Below the pieces are notes generated by a model, which saw only the letters and a program-made list of their open reading frames with translations, was not told where the DNA came from and searched no databases. Shown here piece after piece: positions 53,690-63,087 of a stretch of 64,000 nucleotides of DNA. The position numbers and the translations under genes are program-made. The DNA comes from Monoglobus sp964442605 (lineage in GTDB: Bacteria > Bacillota > Clostridia > Monoglobales > Monoglobaceae), in the NCBI GenBank assembly GCA_964442605.1, contig CAYTZR010000001.1, forward strand, positions 1 through 64,000, in the 5' to 3' direction. Positions within the stretch are counted from its first letter, which is position 1. Each line of letters starts with the position of its first letter.

Positions 53690-55048
53690 TTAATATCTTG
53701 TTACAACCACTGTCAGATTGTATTTTTCGTTCCATACAACTGTTCCCATGTGCCAGAACTCATCTATTGAAATCGCGCCTTTGCCATTTATATCAAAAGC
53801 TTGCTTTGCATACACACCGGGATCGTCATAGCCGTTTTTCAGTAAAATCTTTGCCGGCTCCCAATCGCTCAGAGTAAGCATCTCGTCCTCGCCATACTGT
53901 ATCTGTTCTCCGTAGTTGGGACCTGCCGTCAAATCCTTATCTGTATTGTTTATAACAGTAACCGTGTCTGTTTCCAAATCATAAGTCACATCAAAACCGT
54001 AATCCCGCAAATCGTCCAGCATTACAACCGCACAATCATTATATTCTGTTTCCTCGGTTCCGTAATGAATAAACGTAGGTATCTCCCAGTCGTTGATAAA
54101 GCATCTCAAATCGGTTGCGACAATATAATCCTTTGGCGTGTCGTCTGTGTAGGTATTATCCGAGCCTTCTCTCTGAGAAAGTAAATCCCAAGAATAGTCC
54201 ATCATTTTTATAGTGTCGGTAAAACGCATATTTGTTGAGCTTTCACCCATAACTACCGAGATAAGGCGTTTCCCGTTCCTTACGGCGGTTCCTGTAAAGC
54301 AGCAGCCGGCGGCGGAGGTCGTACCGGTCTTCAGTCCGTCCGCTCCGTCATAAGCATACGCGCCGCCCGGAAGCAGCTTGTTTGTCGGATAGTATGTTTG
54401 TCCTCTGAAGTTTAAAAAAGTCAGCGAGGTATAATTCAAAACATCGGGATAATCGGTAATAAGCCTGTTTGCCACAGTTGCCATACCTCTTGGAGAAATT
54501 TTGTTGCCGCTTGATACTCCGGTACAGTCTACAAAATATCCGTTGACGCCCCATGTTGATATCTGATTGTTCATTTCCGCGACAAAGCCCGCCTCGCTCC
54601 CGCTAACATAGTCTCCGATCGCCATTACGGCGGCATTGGCGGAAACAACGCATATTGCTTTTAAAAGCTCATCTACGCTGTAGGATGCTCCGGCGGTCAA
54701 GTATACGTTTGAATATCCCGGGTCTCTTGAGTATGCCGCAAGCGCGCTGCTTATCGGAATTTGTGTGTCCTTTGAAAGGCTGCCGTCGGCAATGTGACTG
54801 TAAATAACATACAGTGACAAAAGCTTTGTCATGCTCGCGGGTACCATAGTAGTATCCGCATTATGTACAAACAGAGCTTCCCCTGTTCCGGAGTCCATAA
54901 CAAACGCTCCCTTTGCGGAAATACTGATAGCGTATGCCGAAAATGAACCGACTGTCATGCATATGACTATAAGTATGACCGTAAGCATTCTGACGGCACG
55001 AAATGTTTTTTTATTATGTATTTTGCTATTATGTCTTTTGCAGCTCAA
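53690..55048 (-). CDS. D-alanyl-D-alanine carboxypeptidase (PBP5-like) with C-terminal surface domain
   Basis: 452 aa. Trims the terminal D-Ala of peptidoglycan. Membrane anchor/signal (about 21-44), then S-x-x-K in PASMTKLL, S-x-N in VVSANAAV and K-T-G in GLKTGTTSAAG. The C-terminal region (about 320-390), with TFIHYGTEETEYNDCAVVML, DYGFDVTYD and DTVTVINN, looks like a copper amine oxidase N-terminal-like module and not the usual PBP5 C domain. Start uncertain: TTG at 55048 has GAGGAG 11 nt upstream; GTG at 55060 overlaps that site. Confidence 0.88.
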   Translation of the reverse strand: MSCKRHNSKIHNKKTFRAVRMLTVILIVICMTVGSFSAYAISISAKGAFVMDSGTGEALFVHNADTTMVPASMTKLLSLYVIYSHIADGSLSKDTQIPISSALAAYSRDPGYSNVYLTAGASYSVDELLKAICVVSANAAVMAIGDYVSGSEAGFVAEMNNQISTWGVNGYFVDCTGVSSGNKISPRGMATVANRLITDYPDVLNYTSLTFLNFRGQTYYPTNKLLPGGAYAYDGADGLKTGTTSAAGCCFTGTAVRNGKRLISVVMGESSTNMRFTDTIKMMDYSWDLLSQREGSDNTYTDDTPKDYIVATDLRCFINDWEIPTFIHYGTEETEYNDCAVVMLDDLRDYGFDVTYDLETDTVTVINNTDKDLTAGPNYGEQIQYGEDEMLTLSDWEPAKILLKNGYDDPGVYAKQAFDINGKGAISIDEFWHMGTVVWNEKYNLTVVVTRY

Positions 55049-55110
55049 TATTACATACACTCCTCAAATTGTAATAATTATGTAACACAATTGTAACATA
55101 ACTGCGTTAA

Positions 55111-55139
55111 AGTATACAGCAAAACAAGATTTTTGTCAA
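55111..55139 (-). promoter_or_regulatory. Promoter of the carboxypeptidase gene
   Basis: Minus strand: TTGACA, a 17-bp spacer, TATACT. Confidence 0.8.
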
Positions 55140-55185
55140 GCGGATAATATACAAAAAGGATATTTTTGACAATTTTTATTAATGA

Positions 55186-55227
55186 CATAATCAAAAAACG
55201 CCTGTAAATTTAGGCGTTTTTTGATTA
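55186..55227. terminator. Terminator after the phosphofructokinase gene
   Basis: AATCAAAAAACGCCT and AGGCGTTTTTTGATT form a long stem around GTAAATTT; works in both directions. Confidence 0.92.
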
Positions 55228-55273
55228 TATGAACATTTTGTAAATATTTAAGTCAATATTTTTTAAGCAACTA

Positions 55274-56500
55274 TTAATCCAGATATAAATGTCTCGGCAA
55301 GCCGTCAACCATGAACGGAATGAGTTCGCCAATAATAAGCGGACGGCAGTATGCGATAAATTCATCGGATACATACGTTCCGTCATTGATTATCCATTCG
55401 TCCGGTATAACCTTCTCTATATTAGCGATTTTGTTTACATCGTATGTAGAGGTTGTTATATTATACGGCTCGTTAGAGGTTCTGTTAAAGATTATCATCT
55501 TGCCGGTTTCACCGTTAAGCGCAGCCTGAACAGCCTCGCTGCCCGCCATAAACGCCTCTGTTATATCACGTCTTGAAACTATGTGTGACGCGCAGCGCTG
55601 GAGGGTGCTGAATACTATACCTCTTGATTTTATGCCCAATTGCGCACCTACATAGTCCGCTAAGTAAAGAGCGGTACCGCCGAGGGACTTATGACCGAAT
55701 GAATCCTCAAATGTTGCCTGTTTGTTCGCCTCGCAGACATATTCGCCGTTTGCCAGCTTGATACCCTCTGAAACAGCGATAACCACCGCGTTTTTATTTG
55801 CCTTTACTTCCTTTACCTTTTCGAGGAATTTGTCATAGTCGAAAACCACCTCAGGCATATAAATGAGATCGGGTCCCGAGCAATCCTCGGCTTTGGAAAG
55901 CGCTGACGCTGCGGTGAGCCAGCCTGCGTTTCTGCCCATAATTTCAACAATAGTAACCGATTCGGACGGATATGTGTTAACATCGCGTATAATTTCCTTC
56001 ATAGCGGAGGCTATATACTTTGCCGCGCTGCCATATCCGGGGGTATGGTCTGTTACGGCAAGATCGTTGTCTATGGTTTTCGGAACACCCATGAACCTAA
56101 TATCGCTGCCGATTTCCTTGGCATAGTTCGAAAGCTTCTTTATTGTATCCATGGAGTCGTTACCGCCGATATAAAAGAAGTATTTTATATTAAGCTCATT
56201 CATATTATTAAACAACAGTTTGTACGTAGGCTCGCTTTCCTCCACGCTGGGCAGCTTAAAACGGCAAGTACCCAGAAACGATGACGGAGTACGCTTTAAA
56301 AGCTCAATATCCAAATCGTTCTTTACATAATCCGATAGGTCAACTACGTTCTTATTTAAAAAGCCTTCAATACCGTTACGCATTCCATATACTTTTTCAA
56401 CTCCGGCATCCTTTGCCGCCTTAAACACACCAACCAAGCTTGAGTTAATAACGGAGGTGGGACCTCCGGACTGACCTACAACTACATTTCCTTTAATCAA
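55274..56500 (-). CDS. pfp: PPi-dependent 6-phosphofructokinase
   Basis: 408 aa. Interconverts fructose 6-phosphate and fructose 1,6-bisphosphate with pyrophosphate. The phosphoryl-donor site reads YIGGNDSMDTI near 112, with Asp where ATP enzymes have Gly, and PKTIDND near 140, with Lys where ATP enzymes have Gly: both are PPi-type marks. MGRNAGWL near 188 is also typical. TTG start at 56500, nine nt after GGAG. Energy-sparing glycolysis fits an anaerobe. Confidence 0.92.
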   Translation of the reverse strand: MIKGNVVVGQSGGPTSVINSSLVGVFKAAKDAGVEKVYGMRNGIEGFLNKNVVDLSDYVKNDLDIELLKRTPSSFLGTCRFKLPSVEESEPTYKLLFNNMNELNIKYFFYIGGNDSMDTIKKLSNYAKEIGSDIRFMGVPKTIDNDLAVTDHTPGYGSAAKYIASAMKEIIRDVNTYPSESVTIVEIMGRNAGWLTAASALSKAEDCSGPDLIYMPEVVFDYDKFLEKVKEVKANKNAVVIAVSEGIKLANGEYVCEANKQATFEDSFGHKSLGGTALYLADYVGAQLGIKSRGIVFSTLQRCASHIVSRRDITEAFMAGSEAVQAALNGETGKMIIFNRTSNEPYNITTSTYDVNKIANIEKVIPDEWIINDGTYVSDEFIAYCRPLIIGELIPFMVDGLPRHLYLD

Positions 56501-56517
56501 AATAAATCGCTCCTTTC

Positions 56518-56561
56518 AATATATACCGAAGCTTTTGGACACGCAACAGCCCGACCTCGGT
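56518..56561 (-). promoter_or_regulatory. Hairpin in the pfp leader
   Basis: In the roughly 110-nt 5' UTR, minus-strand TACCGA (about 56557-56562) pairs with TCGGTA (about 56523-56528) around a GC-rich loop, just before the ribosome site. Not a riboswitch class I recognise. Confidence 0.4.
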
Positions 56562-56617
56562 AATTTAGACTAAATGAATAAAATTTTTAAAAAAATATTT
56601 AAATTTTTATACAATTT

Positions 56618-56646
56618 ATTATAGCAAATCAAAAAAGATTTTTCAA
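56618..56646 (-). promoter_or_regulatory. Promoter of pfp
   Basis: Minus strand: TTGAAA, a 17-bp spacer, TATAAT. The remaining gap to 56791 is AT-rich with no other feature seen. Confidence 0.8.
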
Positions 56647-56791
56647 GGTTATATTGGTAAAAATTTTTGTATTATATTTGGTAAAAAACACAATAAAATT
56701 TAAGAATGAAAACTTTTCACTGTTTAAAAACAAATATTTTTGCCGAAAATATATGTTGACAAATTAAATATAAGAACAGGAGAGAATATGA

Positions 56792-56983
56792 ATGGAGAAA
56801 AATATAAAAAAGTCAGGGCATAAAAAGCTTGAGGATACAGAGGATAAATTTGACTTAGGCAACGCGGGAAGCTGCAATGACTGTACAGGTCTTATACAGC
56901 GCGAACCGCTTAATAATTACGAGATGGACTCATATTGTGAAGTATATGATTTCGGTCCGCCTGACTTAGGATACACTGAATAA
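56792..56983 (+). CDS. Small acidic protein of unknown function
   Basis: 63 aa, family not recognised. A Lys-rich start (MEKNIKKSGHKK) is followed by an acidic, Cys-containing part: GSCNDCTGL near 26-34 and YCEVYDFGPPDLGY near 48-61. A CxxC pair and the conserved-looking CEVYDFGPP end suggest metal or redox function, but this is inference. A clear AGGAGA site lies upstream; no promoter was recognised. Confidence 0.6.
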   Translation: MEKNIKKSGHKKLEDTEDKFDLGNAGSCNDCTGLIQREPLNNYEMDSYCEVYDFGPPDLGYTE

Positions 56984-57054
56984 GCGGACAATAAGCAGAC
57001 GGGTTTGACATGAACGGGAGCGTAAGAACAACGGAATTTATTTCTATGTTTAAC

Positions 57055-57080
57055 AAAGGGCGGGTACCGCCCGCCCCGCG
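57055..57080. terminator. GC-rich hairpin between the 63-aa gene and dtd
   Basis: GGGCGGGT and ACCGCCCGCCCC region folds as a strong stem in the convergent gap; no clear T-run. Confidence 0.5.
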
Positions 57081-57091
57081 CTCAATAATAC

Positions 57092-57547
57092 CTATATTTT
57101 CAGTCCGTTATCGTCATCCAGTATTACGGTAAAAGGACCGTCATTTGTCAGACTGACCTGCATATCCGCGCCAAATATCCCATGTTCAACTTTTTTGAAA
57201 TAATTTTTGGAATAATCAATAAAGTATTCGTAAAGCTCATTTGCGTGGCGTGGTGTTCCGGCATTCGCAAAGCCGGGTCTGTTTCCTTTTCGGCAGTCCG
57301 CATACAGCGTAAATTGCGAGACAACCAATATCTCGCCGTCTACATCGCTTATCGAAAGATTTGTTTTGCCGTTCTCATCCGAAAAAATCCGCATTTTGGC
57401 GATTTTCATTACCGCCTTTTCTATTTTCTTCTTTGTATCATCATCGGAAATCCCCAAAAGTATCAGGTATCCCTTGCCTATGCTGCCGATGAGATGCCCG
57501 TCCGCTCTGACTGACGCATCCGTTACTCTCTGTATTACAATTTTCAT
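57092..57547 (-). CDS. dtd: D-aminoacyl-tRNA deacylase
   Basis: 151 aa. Removes D-amino acids from tRNA. Signature SQFTLYAD near 81 and the late NDGPFTVILD (Gly-Pro motif) form the active site. ATG at 57547 follows GGAGGACTGTA; the longer frame to 57607 runs through a duplicated TCCTCCACT leader and has no other ribosome site. Confidence 0.95.
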   Translation of the reverse strand: MKIVIQRVTDASVRADGHLIGSIGKGYLILLGISDDDTKKKIEKAVMKIAKMRIFSDENGKTNLSISDVDGEILVVSQFTLYADCRKGNRPGFANAGTPRHANELYEYFIDYSKNYFKKVEHGIFGADMQVSLTNDGPFTVILDDDNGLKI

Positions 57548-57691
57548 TACAGTCCTCCACTGTCCTCCACTTCCAAAAAACGGTCTGTAAAATGGGTATT
57601 CGTCCAATTTTCATCCTATCCGATTTTCAGTTCTTTAATCATCACATACAATCATCATATACATTGTATCATGACGCGGCAGCCATGTCAA

Positions 57692-57778
57692 TTCTCATAA
57701 AAAAGCAAATTCTAAAGCAAATTCTCACAAAAATCAAATTCTCATAAAAAGCAAATTCTAAGCAAATTCTCACAAAAC
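57692..57778. repeat. Short AT-rich direct repeat upstream of nadA
   Basis: Two adjacent ~43-bp units of the form AATTCTCATAAAAA...GCAAATTCTAA...GCAAATTCTCACAAAA. The copies differ by small indels. They end 12 bp before the NiaR-type operator. Confidence 0.75.
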
Positions 57779-57789
57779 TGTTACTGTTT

Positions 57790-57813
57790 TTACAGGTGTA
57801 TTGACAGCTGTAA
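57790..57813. promoter_or_regulatory. NiaR-type operator of the nad operon
   Basis: A 24-bp imperfect palindrome with outer arms TTACAG and CTGTAA and inner GTGT/GACA, overlapping the -35 box. This is the ACAGGTGT/ACACCTGT-like pattern bound by NiaR in Bacillota, and niaR is the fourth gene of the operon. Repression by nicotinate is inferred. Confidence 0.7.
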
Positions 57814-57829
57814 TGATACGTGGTATACT
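57801..57829 (+). promoter_or_regulatory. Promoter of nadABC-niaR
   Basis: TTGACA, a 17-bp spacer, TATACT; the -35 lies inside the operator palindrome. Confidence 0.85.
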
Positions 57830-57858
57830 GATTAAAATATTTGGGAGATGAACTTTTC

Positions 57859-58767
57859 ATGAATGAATTGATAAATCAAATAGAAGCATTAAAAAAGGAA
57901 AAAAACGCGGTAATACTGGCGCATTACTATGTAGATGAAGACGTGCAGAAGATTGCCGACTATATAGGCGACTCTTACTATCTCGCAAAGATTGCGAGGA
58001 GTGTTGATACGGATACAATAGTTTTCTGCGGCGTATCATTCATGGGCGAGAGCGCAAAGGCGCTTAATCCCGAAAAGACTATTCTTATGCCCGACAGAAT
58101 GGCGGATTGTCCGATGGCGCACATGGCTGAAATTGATATAATTGAGGAAATGCGTGAAAGATACGATGACCTTGCCGTGGTTTGCTACATAAATTCAACA
58201 GCAGAGCTAAAATGCTATTCGGATGTATGTGTTACTTCATCAAATGCGGTCAAAATTGTTAAATCACTGCCCAACAAAAACATATTTTTTATTCCGGATG
58301 AAAATTTAGGCAGGTATGTCGCGGAGCAGGTACCCGAAAAGAATTTTATCTTAAACGATGGTTTCTGTCATGTTCATGCGACAATGAAAGCGGAAGAGGT
58401 GAAAATATTAAAGAAAAATCATCCCGGAGCGCTCGTTCTTGCTCACCCGGAATGCAGACAGGATGTTCTTGATTTGGCAGACTATATAGGCAGCACATCG
58501 GGAATAATTGACTACGCGACGGACAGTGAAGGTACGGAATTTATTATATGCACCGAAATCGGGGTAGGTTATAAGCTGAGGACCCAAAATCCCGATAAAA
58601 AGTTTTATTTTACAAATGCGTACCGCTTTTGTCCGAATATGAAGCTCAATACTCTTGAAAAGGTGCTGCATGTGCTTAAAACGGGCGAAAACGCGGTTGA
58701 GATAAGCGATGAAACACGCGTAAAATCTCTTATTCCTCTCAACAGAATGCTTGAAATAGCTAAATAA
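57859..58767 (+). CDS. nadA: Quinolinate synthase NadA
   Basis: 302 aa. [4Fe-4S] enzyme condensing iminoaspartate with dihydroxyacetone phosphate. AHYYVDEDVQKIADYIGDS near 22, CYINSTAELK near 108, and AHPECRQDVLDLADYIGSTSGII near 193; Cys ligands spread as in the family. The ATG at 57859 is preferred to the in-frame start at 57841 that overlaps the ribosome site. Ten nt before nadB. Confidence 0.96.
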   Translation: MNELINQIEALKKEKNAVILAHYYVDEDVQKIADYIGDSYYLAKIARSVDTDTIVFCGVSFMGESAKALNPEKTILMPDRMADCPMAHMAEIDIIEEMRERYDDLAVVCYINSTAELKCYSDVCVTSSNAVKIVKSLPNKNIFFIPDENLGRYVAEQVPEKNFILNDGFCHVHATMKAEEVKILKKNHPGALVLAHPECRQDVLDLADYIGSTSGIIDYATDSEGTEFIICTEIGVGYKLRTQNPDKKFYFTNAYRFCPNMKLNTLEKVLHVLKTGENAVEISDETRVKSLIPLNRMLEIAK

Positions 58768-58777
58768 GGAGACTGAA

Positions 58778-60058
58778 ATGAAAACTGACATAGTCATTGC
58801 GGGGACGGGAGTCAGCGGACTTTACTGCGCTCTTAATCTGCCCCGAGACAAAAAAATATTAATGGTCACCAAGGAGGCGGCCGACAAAAGTGATTCATAC
58901 CTTGCGCAGGGTGGTATTTGCGTTCTGAAAGACGAGAAGGATTACGACAGTTATTTTGAGGACACTATGCGTGCAGGACACTACGAAAACAATAAGCAGT
59001 CGGTTGATATTATGATTAGGTCCTCAAGAGATATTATAAATGACTTAGTCGGCTGCGGAGTAGACTTTGAAAAAAAAGACGGTGAATTTGTGTATACAAA
59101 GGAGGGAGCCCACTCAACCCCGAGGATTTTGTTTCATGAAGACATAACGGGCAGGGAAATAACCTCGCACCTTCTGGAGGCAGTACGTTGTTTGCCAAAC
59201 GTCAGCATTTTAGAAAATTTCACAGTGGTTGATATAATGGAAAAGGATAATGAGTGCTTCGGAATAATCGGACACGACGCAAGCGGAAAATATATTGATA
59301 TTTATGCCGATTATACGGTGCTTGCCACAGGCGGCATCGGAGGTCTGTTCAAGCATTCCACCAACTACAGACACCTGACGGGCGACTCTCTGGCCATTGC
59401 CTTAAACCACAATATCAAGCTGAAAAATGTTGACTACATACAGATACACCCCACAACGCTCTACTCCCCGAAAAAGGGCAGGCGATTTCTTATATCCGAG
59501 TCTGTCCGCGGCGAGGGAGCAGTGCTTCTGAATTCAAAGATGAAGCGGTTTGTTGATGAGCTTCTGCCGAGAGATGTGTTGGCTCATGCCATATATGAAG
59601 AAATGAAAAAGGAGAATATGCCGTATGTTTGGCTCTCGATGAAGCCGATTTCGACTGAAAAGATAAAAAAACATTTCCCCAATATATACAGACACTGCAT
59701 GGAGGAGGGCTATGATTTAACAGAGGAATGTATTCCTGTTGTTCCGGCGCAGCATTACTTTATGGGAGGAATAGATGTTGATGAGTACAGCAAAACATCA
59801 GCGGAACGGTTGTACGCGGTGGGCGAAACCGCCTGTAACGGAGTTCACGGCAAAAACCGTCTCGCCAGCAACTCGCTGCTGGAGAGCCTTGTGTTTGCAA
59901 AAAGAGCGGCACACAGAATTACAGAAACTTATGTTAAAGCCGAGCCTGATATTCCTGATATTATTCAAATAAATAAAAATACATATAAGAATTATAAGGA
60001 CAGATATAAAACCGCTGTTCTTGACGAGATAGAAAAGGAGCGAAAGGAACATGAATAA
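58778..60058 (+). CDS. nadB: L-aspartate oxidase NadB
   Basis: 426 aa. FAD enzyme making iminoaspartate for NadA; in anaerobes it uses fumarate. GTGVSGLYCALNL at the N terminus, SDSYLAQGGICVL near 36, HEDITGREIT near 122, and RLASNSLLESLVFAKRAA near 365. About 110 aa shorter than E. coli NadB because the C-terminal helical domain is reduced, common in Clostridia. Overlaps nadC by eight nt. Confidence 0.95.
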   Translation: MKTDIVIAGTGVSGLYCALNLPRDKKILMVTKEAADKSDSYLAQGGICVLKDEKDYDSYFEDTMRAGHYENNKQSVDIMIRSSRDIINDLVGCGVDFEKKDGEFVYTKEGAHSTPRILFHEDITGREITSHLLEAVRCLPNVSILENFTVVDIMEKDNECFGIIGHDASGKYIDIYADYTVLATGGIGGLFKHSTNYRHLTGDSLAIALNHNIKLKNVDYIQIHPTTLYSPKKGRRFLISESVRGEGAVLLNSKMKRFVDELLPRDVLAHAIYEEMKKENMPYVWLSMKPISTEKIKKHFPNIYRHCMEEGYDLTEECIPVVPAQHYFMGGIDVDEYSKTSAERLYAVGETACNGVHGKNRLASNSLLESLVFAKRAAHRITETYVKAEPDIPDIIQINKNTYKNYKDRYKTAVLDEIEKERKEHE

Positions 60059-60902
60059 CATAACTATGACGCTTAACGCGGACGAGCTTATCTTAAGCGC
60101 ACTTAGGGAGGATATAACAAGCGAGGATATAACCACAAGCTCCGTAATGCATGAATATAAGTGCGGCGAGGTTGAGCTCATATGTAAGCAGGACGGAGTC
60201 ATTGCCGGTCTTGACGTATTTAAACGGGTTTTTACACTTCTCGACTCTGACACGGAGGCGGCATTTAATCGCAAAGACGGTGACTTTGTAAAAAACGGCG
60301 ATAAAATAGGCGTAGTAAGGGGCGATATACGAGTTCTGCTGTCAGGCGAGCGTACAGCGCTTAACTATCTCCAGAGAATGAGCGGTATCGCCACATATAC
60401 ACGTTCAATTGCCGATCTGTTAAAGGGCAGCGGAACAAGGCTGCTTGACACGAGAAAGACAACACCGAATATGCGTATATTTGAGAAATACGCGGTTAAG
60501 GTGGGCGGAGGTTATAACCACAGATATAACCTTAGCGACGGAATACTTCTTAAAGACAACCATATCGCCGCGGCGGGAGGAGTTAAAGAGGCGGTTAAAG
60601 CGGCAAGGGAGTATGCGCCGTTTGTAAGGAAAATTGAGATAGAGGTTGAAGACCTTGATATGCTGAAAGAGGCGCTTGAGGCGGGCGCGGATATAATAAT
60701 GCTTGATAATATGAGCGTTGAGGATATGAAGGAAGCCGTAAAACTAACGGCGGGGAAGGCAGAAACCGAGTGCAGCGGAAACGTTACGCGCGAAAATGTC
60801 GCGAAGCTTGTCGATATAGGGGTTGACTATATCTCCAGCGGTGCGCTGACACATTCCGCGCCGATTTTGGATTTGTCGCTTAAAAATCTTCATGCGATTT
60901 AA
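60051..60902 (+). CDS. nadC: Nicotinate-nucleotide pyrophosphorylase NadC
   Basis: 283 aa. Turns quinolinate and PRPP into nicotinate mononucleotide. LREDITSEDITT near 15, ERTALNYLQRMSGIATYT near 101, LLDTRKTTPNMRIFEKYAV near 132, and KDNHIAAAGG near 168. The three-gene de novo NAD pathway is complete. Confidence 0.97.
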   Translation: MNNITMTLNADELILSALREDITSEDITTSSVMHEYKCGEVELICKQDGVIAGLDVFKRVFTLLDSDTEAAFNRKDGDFVKNGDKIGVVRGDIRVLLSGERTALNYLQRMSGIATYTRSIADLLKGSGTRLLDTRKTTPNMRIFEKYAVKVGGGYNHRYNLSDGILLKDNHIAAAGGVKEAVKAAREYAPFVRKIEIEVEDLDMLKEALEAGADIIMLDNMSVEDMKEAVKLTAGKAETECSGNVTRENVAKLVDIGVDYISSGALTHSAPILDLSLKNLHAI

Positions 60903-60925
60903 GTATTTTAAATGAGGTTGATAAT

Positions 60926-61438
60926 ATGAACGCAGTCGAAAGACAACAGGAAATTGTGCAGCTGATTAAAGCGGGCGATGAGGCCGTGTCCGGCAGTGTG
61001 CTCTCAAAACAGCTTAATGTTTCAAGACAGGTCATAGTTCGGGATATTGCCATTTTAAAGGCAGCGGGATATAACATTATTTCTACAAACAGAGGATACA
61101 TAATTAACGATGTACCCGAATGTACGAGGGTACTTAAGGTCTATCACACAGACGAGCAAACCGAGGACGAGCTTAATACAATAGTCGATATTGGCGGAAC
61201 CGTAGTAGATGTGTTTGTATGGCATAGAGTATACGGTAAGATTGAAGCCAAGCTTAATATCTCCTCAAGACGCAATGTGCGGCAATGTATTGAGGGTTTA
61301 AACAGCGGCAAGTCCGCACCTTTAATGAACGTAACCTCCGGATACCATTACCATACAATAAAAGCGGACAGCGAGGAAACGTTGGATTTAATTGAAAAGG
61401 CATTGGATAATAAAAATTTTCTCGCGCCGGAAATATGA
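60926..61438 (+). CDS. niaR: Nicotinate-responsive transcription repressor NiaR
   Basis: 170 aa. N-terminal helix-turn-helix (GSVLSKQLNVSRQVIVRDIAILK, about 25-48), C-terminal 3H domain with conserved His residues in VWHRVYGKI and TSGYHYHTI that bind nickel and nicotinate in characterised homologues. Last gene of the nad operon, so it probably represses its own operon through the upstream operator. Confidence 0.93.
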   Translation: MNAVERQQEIVQLIKAGDEAVSGSVLSKQLNVSRQVIVRDIAILKAAGYNIISTNRGYIINDVPECTRVLKVYHTDEQTEDELNTIVDIGGTVVDVFVWHRVYGKIEAKLNISSRRNVRQCIEGLNSGKSAPLMNVTSGYHYHTIKADSEETLDLIEKALDNKNFLAPEI

Positions 61439-61577
61439 AATTTACACTGGATAAAAATTTGTTTATATGTTATAATTATTTGTGACAATAAGCAATCTCT
61501 TATCATTTCTTGCTCCGCAGATAAGAGAAATTTAATTACTATTTATGCCGGCGCGGAGCGGCATAATGGAGATTTTT

Positions 61578-63038
61578 ATGAAAATTACCGAACTCAAACC
61601 GGAAAAAGTGTTTTTCTATTTTTCCGAGATTGCAAAAATTCCTCGCGGCTCCGGTAATACCGAAAAGATAGCCGAATATTGCATAAGCTTTGCAAAAAAA
61701 CGCGGTCTTGAATCGTTTCAGGACTCATACGGCAATGTAATATTGTTTAAGGAAGGTACTGCGGGATATGAACAAAGCGAGCCTGTTATTATACAAGGAC
61801 ACCTCGATATGGTGTGCGAGAAGCTGCCTGATTGCCCGCGGGATATGGAGCATGAGGGTATTGATATTGTAACAGACGGAGAATATATTTGGGCTGATGG
61901 AACAACCCTCGGGGGCGATGATGGAATTGCCGTGGCGTATATTCTTGCGCTGCTTGATTTCGATGATGTACCTCACCCGCCCATTGAAGCGCTCTTAACA
62001 ACCGATGAGGAAATCGGTCTGCGCGGCGCGGGACAGCTTGATACCTCAAAAATCAAGGGGCGCAGACTTATAAATATTGACTCGGAGTCGGAAGGTATTT
62101 TTACGGTAAGCTGCGCGGGCGGTGTACGCACTGAGTGCCGAATTCCGGTTTCGTTTACAAAAAACGATAATGATAAAAAAGATAATATTTGCGCAGAAAG
62201 GATTAAAATAGGAGGACTCATCGGAGGACATTCGGGTATTGACATAAATAAGCGCCGCAGAAACGCGGTAAAGGTACTCGCCGAGCTGTTATACGAAATA
62301 AGCAGCCGGATTAACATATATATTGCGGACTTTTTTTCGGGCGGCAGATTGAATGTTATTCCGCAGACCGCCGAGGCTGTTATATGCTTTAAAGGCAGCG
62401 AGTCTGAGAAGCTTGATATTATACTGAACGAATTTAACGATACATTAAAAAAGGATTGCGCAACCGTGGAGCCCGAGGCATACGCGGCGGCTGAAAATAC
62501 GGAAAAGCCAAGGCAATATGCCGACAGAGAAAGCACGGAAAGACTTATATTTACGCTTATGCAGATATTTGACGGTGTGTATGCTATGAGTCCCGACATT
62601 TCCGAGCTTGTGCTGGCATCCTCCAATATAGGGAGTGTACACGTTGAGGACGGTTTCATGAAAATCGGACTTATGATACGCTCCAACACCGCATCGGGTA
62701 AGCAAGCCGTTTTGAGAAGACTTAAGTCTCTGGTTGAATATATTGGCGGAACAGTTAATTCAGACGGTGATTATCCGGCATGGGAATACAGACAGCATTC
62801 GCCGCTCAGAGATACCATGGTGGAGGTTTACCGTGAAATGTATGGAAAAGCTCCGCGTATATGCGCCATTCACGCCGGTCTTGAGTGCGGTATTCTATCT
62901 GAAAAGCTCGGCGATACGGATATGGTGTCAATCGGACCTGATATGGAAAACGTTCATACTCCGGGGGAAAGACTGTCGGTTAAGTCTGCCGAGAGGTGTT
63001 GGCAATACCTTTTGCGGCTGCTTGAAGCTCTCAAATAA
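61578..63038 (+). CDS. pepD: Aminoacyl-histidine dipeptidase (PepD, M20C)
   Basis: 486 aa. Cytosolic dizinc dipeptidase. Metal-binding HLDMV near 80, DGTTLGGDDGIAVAYILAL near 117, TTDEEIGLRGA near 148 (catalytic Glu), and a late His in ICAIHAGLECG. It has the usual inserted lid domain (about 190-400). ATG at 61578 has GGAG upstream; the ORF opens at 61545 without one. The gap before it (61439-61577) is AT-rich. Confidence 0.94.
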   Translation: MKITELKPEKVFFYFSEIAKIPRGSGNTEKIAEYCISFAKKRGLESFQDSYGNVILFKEGTAGYEQSEPVIIQGHLDMVCEKLPDCPRDMEHEGIDIVTDGEYIWADGTTLGGDDGIAVAYILALLDFDDVPHPPIEALLTTDEEIGLRGAGQLDTSKIKGRRLINIDSESEGIFTVSCAGGVRTECRIPVSFTKNDNDKKDNICAERIKIGGLIGGHSGIDINKRRRNAVKVLAELLYEISSRINIYIADFFSGGRLNVIPQTAEAVICFKGSESEKLDIILNEFNDTLKKDCATVEPEAYAAAENTEKPRQYADRESTERLIFTLMQIFDGVYAMSPDISELVLASSNIGSVHVEDGFMKIGLMIRSNTASGKQAVLRRLKSLVEYIGGTVNSDGDYPAWEYRQHSPLRDTMVEVYREMYGKAPRICAIHAGLECGILSEKLGDTDMVSIGPDMENVHTPGERLSVKSAERCWQYLLRLLEALK

Positions 63039-63087
63039 ATAATAAAAAATAAAAATTTAAAATAAGAAGACTAAAAAGGAGATTTTT

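Noticed and set aside
57669..57860. 63-codon minus-strand ORF
   Set aside because: Encoded by the AT-rich direct repeat, and it covers the nad promoter.
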